From Gracilaria vermiculophylla (taxonomy: Eukaryota > Rhodophyta > Florideophyceae > Gracilariales > Gracilariaceae), in the NCBI GenBank assembly GCA_019155205.2, contig JAHNZQ020000016.1, positions 747,818 to 811,817 on the forward strand: a DNA stretch of 64,000 bases, given 5' to 3'. Every line of letters starts with the position of its first letter. Position 1 is the stretch's first letter. The notes under the pieces were generated by a model, which was given only the letters and a program-made list of their open reading frames with translations, did no database searches and was not told the origin of the DNA. Of the stretch, positions 61,404 to 64,000 are shown piece by piece. A program made the translations under genes and the position numbers.

Positions 61404-62570
61404 GTCTGTCTTTTCTATTTACGAGTTATTAGGGCGGATGTGTAAGCAAGCAACAAAGGGAAGAGAACTAATGAATGTGGATACTACGGATGCAGTACCT
61501 GATGGCTTCGAAGCGGTTGTAGCGGTTTGAAATGATAGCGAAAGCGTAGATGGCAAGGGAGAAAGGTTGCAGTGTAATGTTGGAGAACGAAGGATAATTT
61601 TAGGACGTGGGACACAATTTCTAATGGTTCTTCCATCGCCTGAAACATCGGCAGTTGGTGCTGACTTTCTATGTAGTGTCGTTAAAGGAATTGGACTGTG
61701 CTCAGAAATTTCGAGGGGTTGTCGTCGCAGGTGTCGCACAAATGAGAGGACTTATTCAGCACAAAGCCGTGCTACGTCGTTACGTCTTGCCACAGCCGTT
61801 TTTTCTTTACTCGACCAAACGACTGGACTCCTAATGTAATGCTGCTGTGATCTTTAATATCCCTAGTGCCCGCAATGATCACTATATTGAACATAAAGGT
61901 TTTGAGGCATTTTCACTTTAAGGGCCTACTGATCAGTATACTTGTAACGAATGGGTAGGCTAGGGAAGGTTAGGAGGCTTGGTTGATAGTGCAGGCACGA
62001 TAGTTGAATGATGATTTTTTTTCGATGACTAAAAAGTTCTACAAAACGACTATCTACCTCCGCTTATATAGAAAAAGCACTAGGATCAAAACCTACCTAA
62101 AATACCTTGTGCGCAGCGATTTGGGTGCATAATCGGCTCATATGGGCAGGAACAGCCGATTTCCTTAGCGCACCAATAGTACTTTCCAGAATTATCTAGA
62201 AAAGTATAGAAAATACTACAGCAGTGTTAATACACTTGCTGTCAGCCACTAATTGGCTTATATGTGCGAAATAGATGTTACTTCTTTTCCTTGTAACGAT
62301 TTTTTTCGTTCGGTCTGCATCAGCGCGTACGCCGGATGTAAACATCGCGCACTTCCGCAGACACTTTGTCGCAATACTGATCAGTAGCCCTCAATTGGGG
62401 CGTCCTTCCAGGCCATGGTTTTGATCTCAAAAACCCTGAAAGCTTCCGTTTTCTCGTCGCTTCCTGATTGATCTCCCTATTGCCACCATGTAAAGCTTTC
62501 AAAACTCAAAATCCGACCAGAAACCCCTGCGGTAGGTGAAGCATCATCTTTCCTATGAAACGCCTCCAAC
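61404..62570. other. Intergenic, about 1.2 kb
   Basis: AT-rich with short open frames only. No RNA gene or repeat is seen. If the donor at 61402 is used, part of this space would be intron or 3' exon. Confidence 0.45.
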
Positions 62571-63732
62571 ATGGCTACCGTCGGGCCCGGTAAGCAGAAT
62601 ACCAAGATCCAACCCACGCCGCTGCAGGCCTCCGCACAACACGTCGGTACTCCAGCGCCACAAAGCAGTCCCTCGCATGCCTCTGTCGCAAGCCAAGCCA
62701 CACAAGGCAGGTCAGAGAGTGCGACTACTCGGAACGGGGGAGCAAGGCGATCACGAGGGAGAGGAAGAGCTAGAGATTCATCAGGGAGGGGGCGTGGAGC
62801 CATAAAGGGCAGATCTAGGGGAAGAGGTCGCGGGGGAGGAACGACAGGCGCACGTCACGACGACCCCAGTGAAGGATGGACATTGAACAGGACTGCTTGT
62901 GATACTATAGTCTTGGAGAGCGCTTTTGCTGAGAAGGTCATCCAAAACAGAGCGCGGATGTTCTGTAGCAATGCAGTTACCCAGCTAAAACTACAGAGTG
63001 ACGCACGCAGTCTGCCTCGTACTCGCTGCGGCTTTACGGTGCTCCTCCTACAAGGCCTCATCGACCACTTATGAAACTGGGTCAATGAAGACATTCGACT
63101 GCGAAACAAAGACCTGGAATGTGTGACTATCGCTGAAATGTATCGCTACGTCTCCGTGTTGCTTTTATCTCACACAATCGGTTTTAGTTTCGAGAAGACC
63201 ATCGAAGTGCTTTGCCAAGCAGGGCGTACAGCACCTTCTCTTGATCGTGGTCGATTTATTGCGGACAATATTCTTGCATACGCCCCTACTGGACGCGGGT
63301 AGGCAAGGAGAGATGCAATGGAATGCGCAGAGAGACCAGATGCGGCAGCTGGCCGAGTTTGAAAGCATTGCTTTCAGGGATACTCGGAAGGTCTTTTTCT
63401 GTCCGCTACATCTGCTTGCGACCCTCGATGACGACCTGTACGGGACACGAGCGCCCGACAATCAAGTGAAAATGTTAGGTGCACGCAAGGCTGACAAGGA
63501 GGGACATTCGGCGGACGCTTTAGCTGACGCCCTCTTTCGCATCATCTTAGCCATACGCTTTCGTCGTAAAGGTGAAGCTCAGAAAGAGTCTGTGAAAAAG
63601 CTTCTTTCGACAGTACTTGATAACAGGAAGGAGGAGGCAAACACTGGTTATGTAGTGCAAACCACGAACGTGGCACAGACAAGAGCCGCGTCGCGGAAGC
63701 ACCACCAAGGTGTTCAAGCTTGCTCCCAATGA
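62571..63732 (+). pseudogene. Broken DDE-type transposase
   Basis: ATG 62571 opens a frame with a Gly/Arg-rich tract (RRSRGRGRARDSSGRG) and helical sequence, stopped by TGA at 63072-63074. The same frame stays protein-like beyond the stop (WVNEDIRLRNKDLECVTIAE, LLLSHTIGFSFEKTIEVL) to TAG at about 63300. It then continues in another frame (MQWNAQRDQMRQLAEFESIA, LLATLDDDLYGTRAPDNQVK, LGARKADKEGHSADALADAL) to 63732. So there is at least one in-frame stop and one frameshift. The LATLDDDLYGxRA segment with R-K-A-D-x-E-G-H resembles the start of a DDE catalytic core; the rest of the core is missing. The family is not certain (PiggyBac-like spacing of the preceding helices). It is an inactive mobile-element relic, judging from the breaks. 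Confidence 0.55.
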
Positions 63733-64000
63733 GAGGTGGCACAGCGAGAGAGCCCTCTGATAGGGTCGACACGAGCCGGGTGTAAATCCGGGCGACCCCG
63801 TACTGGGCGTGCAGTCAGAGGAAAGAATCGGTCAAGCGAGCCGACTCCGTCGGAGAATCCACGAGGGGTGGTGGAACAGTACCCAGCCCAACGGTTGTGG
63901 GACAAATGATGGACAAACAAGCCGCACTTGCGGAGCGCAGACTCGCGAGAGTGGGAAATCAGATCCCTATATTATGGGGGCCAACCTGTATTACAGGGCA
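63733..64000. other. Right-edge region with strong predicted secondary structure
   Basis: Directly after the transposase remnant. It holds the nested inverted repeats described separately (63754-63821 and 63841-63853). No gene visible to the window edge. Confidence 0.5.
63754..63853 (+). other. Nested inverted repeats, candidate structured RNA or element end
   Basis: Three helices stack in order: CCTCTGA (63754-63760) with TCAGAGG (63815-63821); GGGTCG (63763-63768) with CGACCC (63793-63798); CCGGG (63776-63780) with TCCGG (63787-63791), loop TGTAAA. A separate hairpin CCGAC-TCC-GTCGG follows at 63841-63853. No match to tRNA, hammerhead or 5S layouts. It could be the structured end of the adjacent element or an RNA; strand is assigned only by co-orientation with the transposase. 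Confidence 0.35.

Noticed and set aside
63754..63853. Hammerhead or HDV-like ribozyme, or tRNA
   Set aside because: The stems are real, but the conserved cores (CUGAUGA plus GAAA, or the HDV double pseudoknot) and tRNA loops are not present. It is kept only as an unclassified structure.

Overview
This is a eukaryotic nuclear window. Twenty-one protein-coding genes are called: nineteen complete ones that can be read with no intron, one complete gene with a single clear 78-bp intron, and one cut by the left edge. The genes are monocistronic and lie on both strands, and long intergenic spaces run from AT-rich to extremely GC-rich. Plastid-type proteins (a DUF1823 protein with a transit-like leader, a plastid-type metallophosphoesterase, a chloroplast-ABCD2-like SbmA/BacA ABC half-transporter and an RpiA-like protein with a transit-like leader) point to a photosynthetic eukaryote. 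Intron poverty makes a red alga my best guess, but this is inference from general features, not proof.

Layout. 0-6 kb: a truncated BAR-domain protein (-), then two small secreted proteins (+), the second with the intron. 6.9 kb: an uninterrupted run of 92 G. 7.5-10.6 kb: a 1,033-residue membrane/coiled-coil/TPR protein. 11.3-12.5 kb: a decayed gene of unknown family. 13-15 kb: a metallophosphoesterase (+) facing a DUF1823 protein (-). 15.7-20.8 kb: a cell-cycle group consisting of a small protein with an Sld2/RecQL4-like (or FAM13-like) motif, Cdc20 and a DP (E2F partner) transcription factor. 21-22.7 kb: GC-rich minisatellite DNA. 22.9-25.4 kb: a C2H2 zinc-finger protein. 27.8-31.2 kb: an unknown basic protein and the ABCD2-like ABC transporter. 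33.4-39.2 kb: a protein kinase, a short Sec15-like exocyst subunit, ribosome-biogenesis factor BOP1 and an LYRM2-like protein. 40-46.5 kb: an unknown nuclear-type protein, a Tigger/CENP-B-like transposase-derived protein whose first catalytic Asp is Asn, and an RpiA-like domain fused to a pterin-dehydratase-like domain. 47-57 kb, very GC-rich: a tetraspanin-like protein, a small secreted acidic protein, a large LRR / receiver-like / PP2A-B''-like fusion, and a mitochondrial Atm1/ABCB7-type transporter. 58.6-61.4 kb: a large TRP/Flc-like membrane protein. 62.6-63.7 kb: a broken DDE-type transposase, followed by a stretch with strong RNA-like secondary structure.

Functional themes are cell-cycle control (Cdc20, DP, possibly the replication-type small protein), membrane trafficking (BAR, Sec15), organelle metal/lipid/sulfur transport (two ABC half-transporters) and plastid metabolism. 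The best candidates for something new are the LRR-receiver-PP2A B'' fusion, the RpiA-PCD fusion lacking catalytic residues of both parents, the catalytically altered transposase-derived gene, the 92-G tract, a perfect 40-bp palindrome at 49,596-49,635, and the structured element at 63,754-63,853.
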